A stretch of 64,000 nt of DNA, taken from assembly GCA_005784505.1 (NCBI GenBank), contig VCAZ01000134.1, positions 583,397-647,396 on the forward strand. Reading direction: 5' to 3'. A model generated the notes under the pieces. The model was not told the DNA's origin. It worked only from the letters and a program-made list of their open reading frames with translations, and did no database searches. The position numbers and the translations under genes are program-made. Positions 1 through 14,436 of this stretch are shown piece by piece. The stretch comes from Bagarius yarrelli. Taxonomy: Eukaryota > Chordata > Actinopteri > Siluriformes > Sisoridae. How positions within the stretch are numbered: position 1 is the stretch's first letter; every line of letters begins with the position of its first letter.

Positions 1-97
1 AAAAAAAGCTGGCATCTGGCAAATTTTGTAAGAATTCTATGTTGAGGAATATGTTTCTTGCTCTCCTAGTAAATTCTATATTCTAAATTTATATTTA

Positions 98-422
98 GTC
101 CCAGTGGCAGTATCTCAATGATGACCTTATCTTCTAGATGGCTATCTGGACAAGACCTTGGAAACTTTGCTGCAGCATGGAATAACCTGCTGGTTTGTCT
201 GGTCAGATGATAACTGGCCCCCAACTGAGCCTGAAATGTTCTTTCTCCATTTTTGTCACAGATGGATTTGGTTTCTTAGTTGGGGACTCTTAATTTACAG
301 ATATTAATTGAACAGAACTGAGTGTTTTTAGTGATTTTAACTATTGTCTTATTTGATTCGGTAAAGCTGCTTTCACACAATCTCTATTGTTAAAAAGCAC
401 TATATAAATAAAGGTGACTTGC
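98..422 (+). repeat. LINE-type 3' tail, copy 1
   Basis: A dispersed repeat 3' segment marked by GGACAAGACC, TGGAAACTTTGCTGCA, ACCTGCTGGTTTGTCTGGTC and a terminal CTATATAAATAAAGGTGACTTG. It aligns by eye along its whole length with 22780-23095, in the same orientation. The fuller copy there carries an RT-like C-terminal frame upstream, which suggests an L2-like LINE 3' end. Confidence 0.7.
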
Positions 423-844
423 CTGGTGTCCACAAAATTTACCCATATAGTATTTATGACAGTCTGAGAGTTTTATAATTAAAGATAACTTAGTTCCTGT
501 AGCAGCAGTCAGAGTAAATGATTCTCCGCTTGGCATACATTTACAAATCCTCTTCTATAAATCTTTTCCCTGACTGTCATTCCTTAGAATATAATCTTAT
601 CCTGACGTGGCTGAGATGTGCAAACAAAAAAAACCCAGAAAAAACAAAGCAATTGCTTCTACAGAGCGTCACTTATTTACAATATACTGAATCTTAAAAA
701 GAAGTCTATAAGTCTCAGATTTTGTAGAACAAGAAAGCAAATTCTAAAGAATATCCAGGTCTCGTCCAAGTACCTAGATATTTTTCATACTGAATCCAAA
801 CGTGGTCTTGCCACTTAATCAAAGCAGATAAACTGTCCCTGGTT

Positions 845-904
845 TTTATTGTTCAGACTTTGAAGGGAGTGTGAGTCATACCCTGTGGCCATCACTTATT
901 TATT
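845..904 (-). promoter_or_regulatory. Candidate polyadenylation signals of cpne8
   Basis: Two AATAAA hexamers occur on the minus strand (904-899 and 850-845), about 112 and 166 nt after the stop codon. They would give a very short 3' UTR. Copine 3' UTRs are often longer, so a distal site beyond the window start is also possible. Confidence 0.35.
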
Positions 905-1015
905 GTGCTGTGCAGTATGTCTACCTGTAGAAAGACTGATTTTTAGGTTGTGAAAAAAGTTTCAGATGTGGAAACGAAAGTCTGGCACCTTGGCCTGTTT
1001 TGGGCCTGTGTAAAC

Positions 1016-1204
1016 TCAGATTGTGGAAGTTGGGCTAAGCACAGCAGTGCTATAGTCTGGTGGAGCCTGGCTGGGTTTAATGCCTTTTGATTTCATGTAC
1101 GAAATTAACTGATCAGGGATCTCCGCCAGGACATCTTTGGCTAGCCGTGCCATGCTGAGTACATGGTTCCCTGTCCGGTCCATGTAGTCCCGGAATGGCA
1201 CAAA
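1016..1204 (-). CDS. cpne8: cpne8 exon 20 (C terminus and stop)
   Basis: This 189-nt terminal coding exon has a TAACAG acceptor and ends in TGA at 1018-1016. It starts FVPFRDYMDRTGNHVLSMAR and contains AKDVLAEIPDQLISYMKSKG. The tail IKPSQAPPDYSTAVLSPTST plus Ile follows. The IKPSxAPPxY tail resembles CPNE8; the longer Pro-rich CPNE5 tail is absent. Confidence 0.95.
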   Translation of the reverse strand, partial: FVPFRDYMDRTGNHVLSMARLAKDVLAEIPDQLISYMKSKGIKPSQAPPDYSTAVLSPTSTI

Positions 1205-4200
1205 CTGTTAAGACACAATAAAAAGTTAGATTCAAATGAGCATGTGCAATGTTCCAAGAAAGATAAGAAAGTCCTAGGTATTTCTTTTTAGGAATATGGG
1301 AATACACAGAAATAAAACTTGTGACTGAAACTATAATTCTTTTTACTGGAAAATGTATAAATATTTTTAACTAGCTAGCTGACACGAGTAAGGGTATCTT
1401 CTTTGGAACATATTTTGGCTATATTGTGTCTGGAATGTCAATTGGGAAATCCAACAATGGTCATTGGCCTTGTCCCTTACACACAGAGATTTCTCCAGAT
1501 TTCTGAATCTTTTGATGAGGGCATGCACTGTAGATGATGAGATTTACAAAGGCTTTGCAATTTGATGTTGAGAATACTACCTGAACAATGTCTCTCTCTG
1601 CCAGCTTCCCTCTTGAGGATATCCTGATGTCATCACCATCCAACTCAACCATAGCTGAAATAAAAGTTTGTTTCATCATGTTATCATATTTTCTGTATCA
1701 ACATTCCAAAGGTAAAAGGAGTTTTCTTCTGTATGTAATGTAAATTAGCACTAGGGCAGATGGTGTTCCATGCTCATTACATTTAACAGCTGTGAACTCC
1801 TTGCAAATACAGCAGGTTGACATCTGCTTATTAGCCAAGACGTCACAATAAGTGGGGGTCTAACCCTCAAATCCCTCTTTATTTGACTTCAGACTGTAAA
1901 ATTCAAGTTCTAGCTTTGCAGTGCTTATATCTTTTATAAAATGCACCGTGTCTAAAGTCACAACCTTTAAGGATGCAAAGAGATCTTACTTCTTACCATC
2001 AAACTCAGCCTGGCCAACACCAACAATTATGATGGACATTGGGAGTTTAGCAGCCTGTAAGGGAATTTAAGAAAGACAAGAAAAAAAAACAAAAAAAAAG
2101 TTGATTCAAGGTTATAATCATAAATGGTATTAAGCTTTGTATAAATCTGTCATCAGAAAAAAAAATGATGAAAAAAAAGTACACATTCCTTTAAACAATT
2201 GATAATCAGTATAACAGTCATCACACAGAAGATAAACTGTAAATACATTTTTATTTAATATTTAAATAACTGCTTGACCACCAGCTTTAAACATAATCGC
2301 TGACCTTTGAGTCAAAGTTATTTTAAAAGAAATATGCAGAAACTATTATCTGTCAAATGTTTCAGTTATTTAACATAAAAGCAAAAGCAAGTGAAAAATT
2401 AATAGCACAAAAAGACATAAGAAAATTTATCAGTCACAAGATTGAGGCTTAGATGTGGCTCAAATAAGGAAGGTTGGGTTTATAAAACAAGCAGCAAACA
2501 ATCCAAAGCTCCTAGAAAAAAACACAATCAATAAAACATGAACAGGTCAGTAGATCAGAAAAGAGGATGACCTGGACAAGTCCAAAAACACAGAAAATGA
2601 AAACAAAAACAAGGTCAAGCTAGGACTGAGAATAGTGACTGAAAAAATATACAATATGTGTGTGTGTGTGTGTCTTTGTCTGTGTGACGATCTTTGGATT
2701 CTGAGAGTCATTATACTGGGTTTACCTAACCATTACATTGATCACTACTGAAATGCAACGGTCACAAGTCGTAAGATAAGGCTGGTTGCAAACGCAGTTT
2801 ATTAAAGCAATAACAAATGAAAAATACAACAAATTTAAAAGCATGAAAAAAAACAAAAACATAAAACTAATGTAACAGAACCTGACCATAAACATAAATT
2901 ATAAAGCACCATTAACACTGACTGTGACAAGCAACATAGCAAGACAAAGACAAACTGGAAGACCAAGGTTATAACTGCACAACCTAATGGAAAAACAATC
3001 AACTTAACAAGAATCACCTGCACACAATAAGGGCCACATGACTAAAATAAACCATTGACAGGACAGAACCAAAAACCAATATGACATTTGGACAGGGGAA
3101 CCATGCGACAATACACAGACAACATGGTCAAACACTTAGTACATGGTCTACAATATGAAAAAGAGTCTCCAAAAGTCTCTAATAGGATATGTAAAATATT
3201 TTTGAGAATAGAGTGAACGCTGTGTTGTCATTTTTAGAAACATGGCTCCCACTTCATTCTGTAGATTAAATTTTCACATCATATTAAAATGCATTTTTAT
3301 AAATTCAATCAAAAAATGTAAGATACTAAATCCAGCTTATAATACTATATATTTATTATGCTTATAATTAACAATGTCAGTTTTAATCAAATAATATTTA
3401 TAATAAAAATAATGCCAGAGTTTCGGGTTAATTCAACATGCTCTTGTGTAAATAAAATGTGCTTACAGCATCAGGCTGAACATCTGGTATGCGTTTAGTT
3501 CAGTTTAATTGTATCCAAAATTAGGAATGAATACAGAGTAACTGTCTACTGTATCTGTCTACTAGACCTGCAACCCAATATAAATAATACAAATATGCAT
3601 ACAGGTAGCCCGAGGTCCACCCCACATGAACAATCTATACATTATTTTCCTAAAAGTAACTCAACTAAATGTCTAAATTTTCTTTACATTTTTGAAGGAG
3701 TAAAATTCAGTTACTGGAGGAAAAGTTAACTGAAACCCATTAGACCAGATGCCATTAGGAGGTGTTTTTCTATTCAGAAATAGTGTCATTACATTAATGT
3801 TATTCAGGCTGAGTGTAGGTGCTTTAGCTGTAAGAAATACGGTGCTTAACCGCCAAGACAGACTTTCCATTTTCAGGAGAAAAAAGGGTGAAATACTTTA
3901 TGCAAAAAGGGTAAAATAGCACATGAATAAGACATTTTCTTCACTACAAAAATAAGACTGGAAGAGAGTATGTGAGTTCTGGATAAAACTGCATAAACAT
4001 GCGATCGAAATTTATAATAGGCACAACCCATCCGCACAAAACCCAGTGCTGTTTTCAGGTCTTTTAATCACCAAGATGAGCCAGTCATAAGCTAACAAAA
4101 TCACATACCAGTAGCCAAGCACAGATGTCTGTGGGACTTAATCAAGCACAATTAAATGCTAAGTGGCAATAACGAGTCCATATTTAATTACCTTCAGCTT

Positions 4201-7200
4201 AACTCTGTTATAGTTTTAATTTAATTTACACAAATGAAGAAAATAATGTTAAACCAGTGTAATGAACTAATACTGTGTATGTTTTTCTGTTTAGCCTCAG
4301 GATGAGCAATGAAACATGGACATTAATCAATAATAGATATAATAGACTAGCATTTTCTGAAAATAATCGATGTATTTGTGAACTCATCTATATACAGTTT
4401 AAAAATGGATATTTATAATTATATTATAGATTTTAACATTGCTAGAAAGTGAGAAAATTTTAAATGCTATTCTGAAATACTATTTAATTGGAAATAAATT
4501 GTCAGTAATTATCAATGAAGATAATTGGAAGATTGGAAGTGCAGTGGTTGAGGTGTTGGACTGCTAATTGGAAGATCAGGGTTTGATACCCAGCACCACC
4601 AAGTTACCACTTTTGGGCACCTGGACAAGGCTCTTAACCCCCAATTGCTCAGTTATATAAAAGAGATGAATGTAAGTCACTCTGTATAAGGACGTCTGCT
4701 AAATAACAAAAATGTAAATGTAAATGAATAGCAGTTGTAAGTCAGTTGAAGGTGGTTTAGACAGATCCAAGTCCACTTGAATGAAGACAAAACCAACAAA
4801 AAGAATTCAAACATGGAATTTTAACACTATGGTCTGGTCTATACTTAACACCTAATATGGCAACAGATCAGCACAGTAACATAGCTAACACTGTATTGAT
4901 ATTATAAAGGGATTCCCTTTACTCTTGAACCAACCTCATTTCACAAGACTTTTCTGGGATTCTGGTACACGCTGACATAATTGCATCACACAATTTCTAA
5001 AGTGCACTTTTAGGCTGCGAATCTTCTATTCTGTCACACCCTAAAGGAATTAACAGCCCAACTGAAAAGAGTTTAGCGTTTGCTCTGTGACATGGTGCAC
5101 TTTTGTTGTAAATGTAGCCATTAAAAGCTAATTTGTGGTGATATAGAAGTGCACACAGGCAGAAACAATCCATGAACAGGTTGTGGCATGTGGTGATTGA
5201 TTGGTAGTAATAGGGAAAAAAGTCACAGGAGTTTATTGCACCGTTCTTAAAAAAACTCTAAATACTGTTGTGTGTAAAAATACATGGAAACAAGATGAAT
5301 AATCAAATTATATAATTATGTATTTGTAAATTTGTAAATATGTAATTTTGCGATTAATATATAGAAATAAATAACAAGTCATCTTATTGTTAGATATTTT
5401 ATTATCTTAATCTGGATGCTGAAAAGACATTTTAAAATCGCTACTTCTAAAACTATAATTAACTCATTTCCAAACTTTTTAATCACGAAAACTTCTTATA
5501 AAAGTTGGATCAAGATCTTAAAATGACGTCTATAAATGATATAAATGATGGTAAATAGAAGAGGAACAAAATGTTATGAAAGGGCAAAAGAAAAATGAGC
5601 TGTAGTTATAGCTGCCCAAATTCCAGCCCTGATTTGTACAGACGTTGGCAGAACACTCTTTTAGTAAATAAAGCAAGAACTTATAAGAGGGGAAGTAGGT
5701 CAGTGTTCTTGGAAAAGCATTCAAAGGCTAGAGCTCATCACAGAGAAAAAAAAAACACATGCACAATTTTTACTGCCCCCACTGCAATGCCTCAAGTTTT
5801 TTTATTGCTTGACTACCAGATTTTTTAGTTGAAACAGAATTTCTAAAACACACACAGTAAAACTGTTTACATATTAAAGTAAGTGTAAAGTGTATTTAAA
5901 GGCACACATTTAAATCATGACCATAACATATATACATAAATGCTTAAGTACGTGTACTTAGCTAAAAAAAATTAAATGCTGGTATGACCATGTTATACAT
6001 GAAAGCACTATTTTGCTTGTTTATTAAAATAATGTTCATGGTCAACTGCTATAGGCTTCCATTAACAAATAAGCAAAAGTAACAAATGATATCAGAGCAA
6101 TTCTTTTAAATAGGAGGATACCGCATTGCTTTTTTTTCTAATTTAAGAATATTTACGAGTCATTGGAAGAGCTGTCTCTGTGACATGTGGAGCAATGAGA
6201 AAAGGAATAGAACCATAAAGTGAAAGCGTTTGTGTAAGAGTGAGAAAGAAAGAGAGAGACGGGAGGGGGGGGTACAGGATTTGGACTGGAACAAATGAAT
6301 TAGGGTGCAGTCACTGATTCTGTCACCTTGGACTGTCAGGTCAGGAAATCCTTCTGCATAATTTAACCAGCAGCTGTGAAGAAGAGAACAGCTTTCCACA
6401 GCAAAGCACCCAATTTAATTTAGTCCACATAAAAAAAAAAAAAAAAGACTGGCTGAAAACGAAAAAGAGTTAAAGAAATTTTAGTGAACACTTGATCTGT
6501 ACCTATCTCAGGTGCAGAAGTCTGTCTGTTTGTCTTATACATATAATTCAAAATAAATCACCAGAAAGGTAAAGTATTGCTGCAGGTTTATGGTTATAAA
6601 CAAGGTTTTTGTTTGTCTCCTAATCGTCCAATTTGAGGCACTGTACAAATTGAGATTGTTTACCTAATCTTAAATTGGGTTTTTTTTTCGACTGTTAATA
6701 TTTTAAAAATAAATGTCTACTTATTATTTGTACCTGTGTTTGTAATTGTACAACCTGAAGTTTAATTAAAAAAAATAGTTTCACTTACATCCTTCATGGG
6801 GGATGTTTTTGTTCAAATACAATATGTGAAATATGAGACATTAATAATATTAGATAACAGATTCGCCGTTTTACAGATCTGCAAACCTTAAAAACGCTTG
6901 GACCTATTAATCAAGAATGGTATTAAATCTCCTAGTCTGGTGGCAGATAAGCGAAGTTGATGGATGTGAAGAGACAGAGCAGCAGACAAGATCTTAAAAG
7001 GAAGGTGTGGCTGTTCTAATGGTTTGACTAACAGTCGCAAATTCCCTTTAAATCCAGTCTGCTGGGTAACTGATGGAAGAGTGGCAGCTTTTTCTGGTAG
7101 AAGAGTTCCCAAGAAGATGTAGCCGCTGAGAAATTTTTCAATTCTTCGGAAGATGGTTTTGTGAGATGTTGAGAGAGTGTGTGTGTGTGTGTGTGTGTGT

Positions 7201-10200
7201 ATGTATTCATTGAGCACGTGTGTAATAAAAAGAGATAGAAAGTAGTACTCATGCGATTAAAATGTACTCACGTTAACAATGGCCTCTTTGGTCTGAGCCA
7301 TGTCTGATATAACTCCGTCTGTGATGATGAGTAACACAAAGTAATGTGACCCGTCTTCCACTGCGGCTGCATATCTAATTTACGCATTTACACACAGACA
7401 CACACAGAAAGGAAACCAAGCAGCAGCATATAATAAGTACTACAGGGAAAACACATCAACTAATAAAGTAAAAGATATATTGACCACGATATGACTATTG
7501 ACTCCTGGATTTCATTTCATGTAGATAATATTACTAGGCTGGTTTACTTTCATATAAGAAATATTGCTAAAATAAAAAAAAAATTTGTTACTACATAATA
7601 CCAAAATACTAGTTTTCTCTCTCTCTCTTATTCAGAGTTGGGTCAAACTGGTGATGTTTTTCATCTATGGTCTGGGGATCCATGAAATTACAGAGCCACA
7701 CAGGAGCTTTAAGAATAGATTGGGATTCACTCTGCTCTGCTGACCCAAGGCTACAGTTTACATTGCATTTGATCACCATCACTGCACACCTCAACATCGT
7801 TTAGTTGTAATAAACGGACATTCGGTGTCACCCAGAGGAGGATGGGGTCCCTCTTGGGTCTGGTTCCTTTTAAGGTTTATTTATTATTTAATCTCAAGGA
7901 GTTTTTCCTTGCCACAGTCGCCACCGGCTTGCTCATTAGGGACAAACTTACACTTATAAAGAACAATCTTTCATATCTTACTGTGTAAAGCTGCTTTGAG
8001 GCAACGAGCACTGTTAAAAGCAAAATAAAAATAAAAATAAAATGAATTGAATCGATTAGTTCTTTTTTTTGCCTCTAAGGTGGATTACTGTAATGCCTTA
8101 CTGTTCCAGTTCGTTGACATTATGAACACATCACTATTTCTTCCGCATTACGCTGGCTTCCAGTTTAATATCACATTGACTATAAAATACTGCTACTAAC
8201 AGATAAAACTTGCGCCAAAGTACCTGACGATCCTCTACGCCCACTTCGATTAAAGGGTGCAGGCTATTTGTCAGTACCTCAAGTACAAAGGCCACAGCAG
8301 AGGGCGAAGCTTTCTCTTACAGAGCCCTGCAGTTATGGAACCACCTTCCAATCAGTGTTTGGGACTCAGATTGAATTTCTGGAGTCTCAGATTGAAAACA
8401 CATTTGTTTATTCAAACCTTTTATAAATAGTTCTTTTTTTAGTTAAATAAGTAGAGCCATTTAATTTCTGAGGCATTCTTTTCCAGAAAAGCTAGACATG
8501 GTGAGGAGAGTTCGGCCAACCCTGAAGCTAACTAGCTTGTCTCAGCTTTGTTCGCCACTTCCTATCAGTGGTATCATTGGCTTACAGCCTCTGAGGTGTC
8601 CTCACTGAAGGCACAGGTACCAAATGCACAAATATTCAAAATGCATCATGAAATGAACAAAACGTTTATGATATATTTTCACAGGCAGCCTAAAATATAT
8701 GTGTTTTTTATTTGGCTGCCTCTTAGATCTTAAACTCTGCATTGTTTATCATCATCAAATCCTTTAAACCAATTTGTGATTCAAAGCGCTTCATGCAGGT
8801 TACAAAACCATAAAAGATTAACGCTCTCTGGTGTCACAGCTTCTGGCAGTGATTCCATTCTGATGTAAAATCAAGCAGCCAAGTTTAATATGTCTGCTTT
8901 CATTTATTTCTTTAAGTCTTAAACTGAAAGAAATACTCAGAACTCAGAAAATGGCAGCTTGTCTCGTTATTGTGCGATAATAACCTTCAGGAAATGGACA
9001 CTGGGTCCCATCAGGTGCCACGGGCTAATGTATTGTCAAAGCCTGGCGCATAATGACATGTTTAATTAAAAGCTAGACTCGAGGATTAGGCAGTGTCTAC
9101 AACACCCATTCATTTCAGTTAACTACAAGAGGCATTTCTTTTCTGTCACCGGGCTGCAAACATGTGTCAAGCTTATTACTTGATTGTCACTTTCATTTTC
9201 CCTTCATTTGTGTTCTGTGTACAGACTTGACTATTAATTACTGCTATTTCTATGTCTTTTAAATGGCCCAAACAGTAATGATTTAAAATGCATCTACAGT
9301 AAATATAACACAATGCATGGGTTTTGTAACAAATTAAATTATTATAGCATATGAGGAACAAAACACTGCAGATTGTCTGTATCACCCAAAAGCCCATGGG
9401 TTTTTTTACTGCCCATATAAAGTAGTTCACTTGATTATTCCACAGCAATATTTCAATGATTACATTTTTTCAATTAAGTAGTTTTATTGTAATTATTTAA
9501 GGTTAAACTGATTTGATCCTCTGCCGATTTTGTATGTCTGCCTACTGACAAAGAAATGACCAGTCCATAATTTCAATCGTAGGTTTAGTTCAACATTAAG
9601 AGACAGAATAACAACAAAAACATCCATCTTCTATTAATTAGCAAGATTTTTTATAAAGGTAACGAGTTGAGATTAGTAGCACTCGCTAAAAGGGATTCTC
9701 CTAATCTCAGTTTGCTGCCTGTATAAAAGACAACTGGTCATAGAAGCAATCAATCAATCAGAATTTCAAACTCTCAACCATGGCCAAGACCAAAAAGCTG
9801 TCCAAGGAGGTTAGAGACTAGATTGTAGAACTACACAAAGCTGGAATGGGCTACAAAATCATCGCCAAGCAGCTTGGTGAAAAGGTGACAACAGTTGGTG
9901 CGATTATTCGCAAATAGAATAAACACAGAATAACTGTCAATCTCCCTCAGTCTCGGGCTCCATGCAAGATCTCACCTAATGGAGTTTTAATGATAATAGG
10001 AATGCTTAGGAATCATCCCAGAATTAGACAGAATGTTCTTATCAATAAGCACAAGGCAGATGGAATCATAGTCACCAAGAAAACAATTGGCAACACACTA
10101 CGTTGCGAAAGACTGAAAGCATCCACAATGTCCCCCTGCTCAAAAAAACACATGTATGGCATTGGCAAACTTCAGACAGACAGAACCGTACATGTACGGT

Positions 10201-11705
10201 TATACAGACTTATGCTTTGGGGGTGTTTTGCTGGAACAGGACAACTTCAAACACTGCATCAAAGGGACAAAGAATGGGGACATATACCATCAAATCTTGG
10301 GAGAGAATCTCCTTCCCTCAGCCAAAGCATTGAAAATAGGTAATCTTTTCTCTACTGTACGTGATAGAACCTATACACAGTCCTTTTCTTAGCAGACTGT
10401 CTTGTTTCCTCTGTAATAATTATGGAGGAAAAAAAATCAGCTTACATAAAACCACAAAGCTCAGGGTCATCCATTCTCAGGGTTTCCCTGTTGAAAAACA
10501 GCTTATCAGCATTCCCACTTTGGAGTCCTTTCAGAAATCGTAAACTCCCCCTTAGAGAAATGTGTACTATATTTTATTGAATACAATTTATTCGTCCACA
10601 AAACAAGTCCCTATGTTGCTAATTATAGAAACAATAACATGTTCATACTAGCACATAAATATAAAGTTCTGTCAGAGGCCCTGTGTCAATACCCACACTT
10701 GCACCTTTGTGCCTCTCATTTGCGCGTTCCCGCTGAGGCGCGTAGGGTGTCCCAATTAGCTTTTCCACTATGCCTACTTCTGCCCATAATGCACACTTAC
10801 TGTAAGTGCAGGTCCAAGTGGGCTTTGCTTAAGGATATTTCCCAGATTTTATCTGGTGGTGTGACAATTTAAACTAATGAAGAAACAAATAACTTGTTAT
10901 GACAGATGACAGATTTTTGGGAAGAGCACAAGAAAATAGATAAGAAAGTTAAGTGTAAGTAAAAATCTAATCATTTAACTATCGTTTTTTATCAGCGATA
11001 TTGCGAAAGCACAAGTACCAGCACCAGGATTGACGCAGATGGATGACATGCCTTAAACTGTCTTAATTCTGCAGGTCATCGCACTTGCTACCTTGCACAC
11101 TTATCATTTAAAGTGCGTACTTTTAAAATTCTTAGCGGAAGACTTCAGGGTGTGGTGTGGGTATTGGGACAGGGCCATTGATGCTGTTCATTAATCTAAA
11201 AAGTTGTAGAACAGAAATTAAAAAGTTGGACTCCTGAATTAAAGGTTGTAAGTTCCAGTCCAAGGATCACTAAGCCACCACTGCTGACGCTATTGTACAA
11301 GACCCTTAATTGATCAGTTGTATAAAAAGTTGGATAAAAGTCACCATTTAACACTTTATCTTACCTCGCTACATGATTGATGACAGGGGCGAAGTTGGTT
11401 GGTCCATAAAGCTGAACCGTCTTGAGACTCTGGTGGTATGCCTCAAGAATCCCCTCCATGCCATTACAGTATGGGTTATCTACGTTACCGTTCTTTGATT
11501 TAAAGAAGACCAAACATGATACATACGAGTCAGTAAGTGAGTTACAGTGTTAATCAAATTGTCAATCAAAAAGCACAGACAAACAAAAATAGTAAGGCAT
11601 GAATTAAAAGTCAAAAACACAATGAGTGAATACAGATATGAATATTTAAAAATGCCTGGAGTATGCAAATGAGGGTATAGTAAAAAGAAAGAGAGAAAGA
11701 AAGAG

Positions 11706-11767
<62 letters not shown>

Positions 11768-14399
11768 TATTAATTAAGCGCATTAGCTCACAGATATAAA
11801 GAAAGCTGTACTGAGAATACAAAGCAATATAAGGGATTTTCACTGAACTGTAAACAGCTAAACAAAAAAAATGCAGTCAAATAAAGTAGTAGTTTCACAT
11901 ACATATTTAATAGACTGCAAACAAACACCATTAATTATTACAACATAAAAACACGGACACTCAAATGTAACAACAAAACATGCAGATAGCATGCAAATAT
12001 GCAGGGCTGCTATAAAAAATTACATTTTAATTCTTAGGAAAAGCAGGACTGCTCTTACCAGGGGGAATTCATGAGACACTCTGCCATCAGGGGGAAGTTT
12101 GGCCCCAAAGCCCAGTGCAGGGAACATCTTATCGCTGTCATAGTCTTGAATGATCTCTCCGACTGCTTTTAAAGCCATAGCATAGGCGTTCATCTGGTAC
12201 GGGTTCATATAATGCAGAGATGTGGACTGAGACGGATTCCCTTTGAAGAAGAAAAATTAGGACATTTTCTGTTTTATACAGAATAAGTTCTTTTAGAAAA
12301 TGAAGAAGAAACAGCCCTTAAAATAATAATAAAGCAATAAATATCCTGTCTGTCTGGAACATAATATCTTTTTGGATCCCTATAGCAGGAAAACGCGATA
12401 CAAACCAAATCAGTGAGATCCAAATAAGCAGTTATTCATTCAAATGACAGCCATTTCTTTGCAATCAGATGATCTTTTGTGGGTTGGATGCATTTTCTAT
12501 CCAAACTTGAAACACTGCATGCATATTTATTAACGAAATCAAAGTGACTAAGCTGTAACGAAGGAGGAAATTATCCAGCCTGAAAGCTCTTAAACAAAGA
12601 AAAAACAATAATCTTTCGTCTTCAAGTTGATTAAAGTGTAAGAAAAATGTATGTCTACTTACATAAATCATTTCAGGTGCAGATTAGCTGTTTATTTGTT
12701 TTTGTATCTCGAGCCTGACTAAGTGTCATTCGTTTGCAATTAACATTTCCAGATGTTTTTATCTTACATGATAAATTGACATTTTCCAGAAGAAATATTT
12801 TCACATTTAACACCAACTCAACGGTTTGATTAGGGTTGATAAGCAAATAATAAAATAACAATGAAAAATAACACACACACATACAAAAAAAAATCTTACC
12901 ATTGGAAGCTGTGAAATCAATAGCCACTGTAAAATGGATTTGAGTGCTAGGGGGAAAAAAAGAAGATTTGATGCCAAATATCAGTGGAAAGAAAAGGGAA
13001 CCTTGACAATGAGCATTAATATCAAGCTTTTACACCCCAATTCATCTCAAAGAGTAAACTCTCCAGACATCGACTCGGCAAAGAAGCCATCTGATTGAGC
13101 AAACAAGTGCAATCAGGGATTCCCTGTGGGTCTACATTGTGTTAGTTTACTCTCCTACTGCACGTCCTGTCTCTTTGTCCTATCTCTGTTCTGCAATCCT
13201 TTAGAATCTGCTTTGCAATTAGGACATTTTTTTTCCCCAAATCAAACCATTTTTTTAAGCTGTTATGGTAGTGACTACACAATGACTTCTAACCAAATCG
13301 ACCCGCAAGCGCCAATCTCTATCAACACCTGTGAAATCTTCCTCTTTCATTCCCTGCCAGCAGGGTTCTGGTGTCAGGTCAGTGGGAGACGCAGCCTAGC
13401 TGCTGATTGCAGGTGCTTGTCCGTCATTTATTCCCTTCACCTGTCACAGCTAGCTGCCCGCAGACTCCTATAACTGGTTATTATAAATTTATAAGGATGT
13501 CAGAGCTCATCGGGATAGAATACTGCTGACAGCTGTCCAAAGCCTAAACCAGGAGGGATTAGAACTGAAGAAAGTGTAGATGTATGTCAAAAGTGCAGTG
13601 GTTTTAATAAATGTATTTGCTTATCTATAAAAACAGTAAGAACTTTAAGTACATTGTTATATATATATATATACTCCAAACATATCACCAAATCGGAACT
13701 AAGAGGATAAACAAACTTGGAAGAACTTTAGTGTGTAACAGTAAGCCCCAACCTCAATTCCACTGAAAACCTTTGGAATAAAACTGTAATTTCAACTGTA
13801 ACTTCAGATCTTCTCGGCTGTCTGTACCGCCACTATTGTGGCTTAAATTTACATAAATTACCCCAGTCTCGCTCTCCAATCTATTAAGAGATTTTCACAA
13901 ACCTGTTGTGTTATACTTATGGATAAGGTGGTCAGATGTTCCAATAATTTTGTATTACAGATTGTATAAGTAGGGAGGTGGTAGCTTAGTGGTTTAGGTT
14001 TTGGACTGCTAACTGAAAGATTGTGGGTTGGATTCTCAGCACCACCAAGTTACCAATGTCTCACCAAGTTACCAATGTCTCAGCTGAATAAATAAAAGTA
14101 TATGTAAGTCGCTCTGGACGAAAGCGTCTGAGAGGCGCTAAATGCCGGAAATTTAAATGTAAAAATAACTGTTGTTTATCTTTGTTGTTTATCAAAGTTT
14201 TCACTTTGTTTGTTTGGTAAATGCGATTAAATTTGTCCTCTATAATAAAAAGTAATGTATCTAGAAATTCATCCATCTATTATCTAAACCTGCTTATTCA
14301 CAAGGATCTGCTGGAGTATTCCAGCTGTGATTGGGTGAAAAGCAGGGGTCACCCTGGACAAATTGCCAGTCTGTCACAGGGCCATATACAGACAAACTA

Positions 14400-14436
<37 letters not shown>

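Larger units (their letters stand above)
7375..11364. other. Intron 16
   Basis: A 4-kb intron packed with mobile debris: repeat B (7640-8050), an L2-like LINE fragment (8070-8440), a short dispersed repeat (8462-8540), a decayed Tc1-like transposon (9655-10340), a terminal-inverted-repeat element (10677-11176) and a SINE (11217-11347). The segment at about 8740-9170 is free of repeats and of mixed composition. Confidence 0.8.

Noticed and set aside
9780..10340. Possible active Tc1 transposase
   Set aside because: At least two in-frame stops and loss of much of the DDE region.
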